The notes beneath the pieces are model-generated. The model had not been told where the DNA came from, did no database searches, and saw nothing but the letters and a program-made list of their open reading frames with translations. A program made the translations under genes and the position numbers. A stretch of DNA of 64,000 nucleotides from Muricauda sp. SCSIO 65647. GTDB lineage: Bacteria; Bacteroidota; Bacteroidia; Flavobacteriales; Flavobacteriaceae. Positions 63,513-64,000 of this stretch are shown in pieces; position 1 is the stretch's first letter, and every line of letters begins with the position of its first letter. The stretch lies in assembly GCF_021534965.1 (NCBI RefSeq), contig NZ_CP091037.1:2210501-2274500 (forward strand). The letters run 5' to 3'.

Positions 63513-63872
63513 ATGAAAAATAGTATACTGATTTTGACCTTTTTAGCTGTTTCCTTTGCGGGATATGCGCAAGAAAAGAACAAGAAAATGGCCTTTGAGG
63601 TCGATGGCAAGTGTGACATGTGCAAAAATCGAATCGAGAAGGCCGCTTTAGGTGTCGACGGGGTGAAATATGCAGTTTGGGATATTCCCACCCATCAACT
63701 TTCTTTGGTGGTCGATGAACGAAAGACCAATGCCATGGAAATCAAGTCGGCATTGGTAGCGGTCGGCCATGACACCAAAGAATTGAAGGCCACCCAAGAG
63801 GCGTATGATAATATTCATCCATGCTGTAGATATCGTGAAAACAGTACTGATGATAGTGGCAAGCACCGGTGA
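63513..63872 (+). CDS. Exported heavy-metal-associated (HMA) domain protein
   Basis: 119 residues with a signal peptide (ILILTFLAVSFAGYAQ). The HMA domain has the metal loop GKCDMCKNRIEKAAL (C34, C37). A C-terminal HPCCRY (C104, C105) may add ligands. It is unusual to see a CxxC HMA domain exported to the periplasm; a copper chaperone between the TonB receptor and the P-type ATPase or chaperone encoded next is a reasonable reading. It overlaps the next gene by 1 bp (TGATG). Confidence 0.85.
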   Translation: MKNSILILTFLAVSFAGYAQEKNKKMAFEVDGKCDMCKNRIEKAALGVDGVKYAVWDIPTHQLSLVVDERKTNAMEIKSALVAVGHDTKELKATQEAYDNIHPCCRYRENSTDDSGKHR

Positions 63873-64000
63873 TGAGACATGTCTATTCGGTTAAGGGAAT
63901 GACCTGTGAAGGCTGTGCCTCATCTGTAAAAGAGAAGCTTTCAAAAGTAGATGGGGTGCTATCGGTTGAGGTTGATTTAGAGAAGGCAGAGGCCGAAATC
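63872..64000 (+). CDS. HMA-domain protein, N-terminal fragment (CopA or CopZ; cut by window end)
   Basis: The first 43 codons read MRHVYSVKGMTCEGCASSVKEK-like sequence with the motif GMTCEGCASS, the metal-binding loop of copper chaperones and of the N-terminal domain of copper-transporting P-type ATPases. The rest lies outside the window, so length and ATPase domains cannot be checked. Overlap with the preceding HMA gene implies a shared operon. Confidence 0.8.
   Translation, partial: MRHVYSVKGMTCEGCASSVKEKLSKVDGVLSVEVDLEKAEAEI

Overview
The window looks like a chromosomal segment of a marine-type member of Flavobacteriaceae (Bacteroidota). Evidence read from the sequence: -7 promoter elements of the Bacteroidota type TAnnTTTG (a clean TTG-N19-TATATTTG precedes tRNA-Phe), an arginine pathway with the Bacteroidota-type N-acylornithine carbamoyltransferase, a biosynthetic class II HMG-CoA reductase next to a GYDIA-type GHMP kinase, a type IX secretion sorting tail on one protein, many Bacteroidota lipoproteins, and the purH-mreB-mreC-mreD-mrdA-rodA block. 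No insertion sequence, rRNA or CRISPR array was found.

Layout. (1) 1-6576, minus strand: a compact arginine operon, GNAT acyltransferase-argG-argC-proC-argD-argF'-SDR-argB (argB is cut by the window edge). (2) 6785-13316, minus: a tight five-gene operon in which an FAD oxidoreductase and a membrane polyferredoxin precede three membrane-linked glycosyltransferases. (3) 13552-17386, plus: a DUF547 protein, a GH113-like lipoprotein, and a tandem pair of LysM/Amidase_3 proteins of which the first has lost the zinc and catalytic residues. (4) 17378-19587, minus: TIGR04283 glycosyltransferase, purine nucleoside phosphorylase and TIGR04282 (DUF2064) transferase, a set associated with arsenosugar synthesis, but with no arsM or arsS in view. 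(5) 19775-25572, plus: a trimodular SGNH/dehydrogenase/cytochrome c lipoprotein, a ThuA-like protein and a GH32 fructosidase. (6) 25580-31000: accessory region with small proteins, tRNA-Phe, and a three-gene module (T9SS-targeted Sel1 protein, secreted protein with a GH19-like lytic C-terminus, small exported protein) facing an XRE regulator across a palindrome. The last third of this module is clearly AT-rich, as in toxin/immunity cassettes.

(7) 31214-38934, plus: coaX, an outer-membrane protein, a TPR protein, lptC, a small membrane protein, a CNNM/CorC protein and a PpiD-like foldase, an envelope-biogenesis run. (8) 38931-41142, minus: HMG-CoA reductase and GHMP kinase (mevalonate route). 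(9) 41304-44847, plus: dipeptidyl peptidase IV plus a POT peptide importer, a peptide-scavenging pair. (10) 44857-49624, minus: surE, a small membrane protein, lpxB, an NlpC/P60 lipoprotein and comEC. (11) 49822-52954, plus: a Tsp/Prc protease and a secreted nuclease. (12) 52937-60106, minus: purH and the rod-shape/elongasome genes. (13) 60195-64000: a GAF protein related to free-methionine-sulfoxide reductase, then an apparent copper/metal locus on plus (HYC_CC_PP protein, TonB receptor, secreted HMA protein, and the start of a CopA/CopZ-like gene cut by the window end).

The candidates most worth following are the composition-shifted toxin/immunity-like module (26771-30967), the redox-plus-glycosyltransferase operon lying beside an arsenosugar-type gene set without ArsS/ArsM, the amidase/pseudo-amidase pair, and an 11-bp perfect hairpin that buries the start codon of the NlpC/P60 gene. 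All functional calls come from motif reading and family knowledge; no database search was run.
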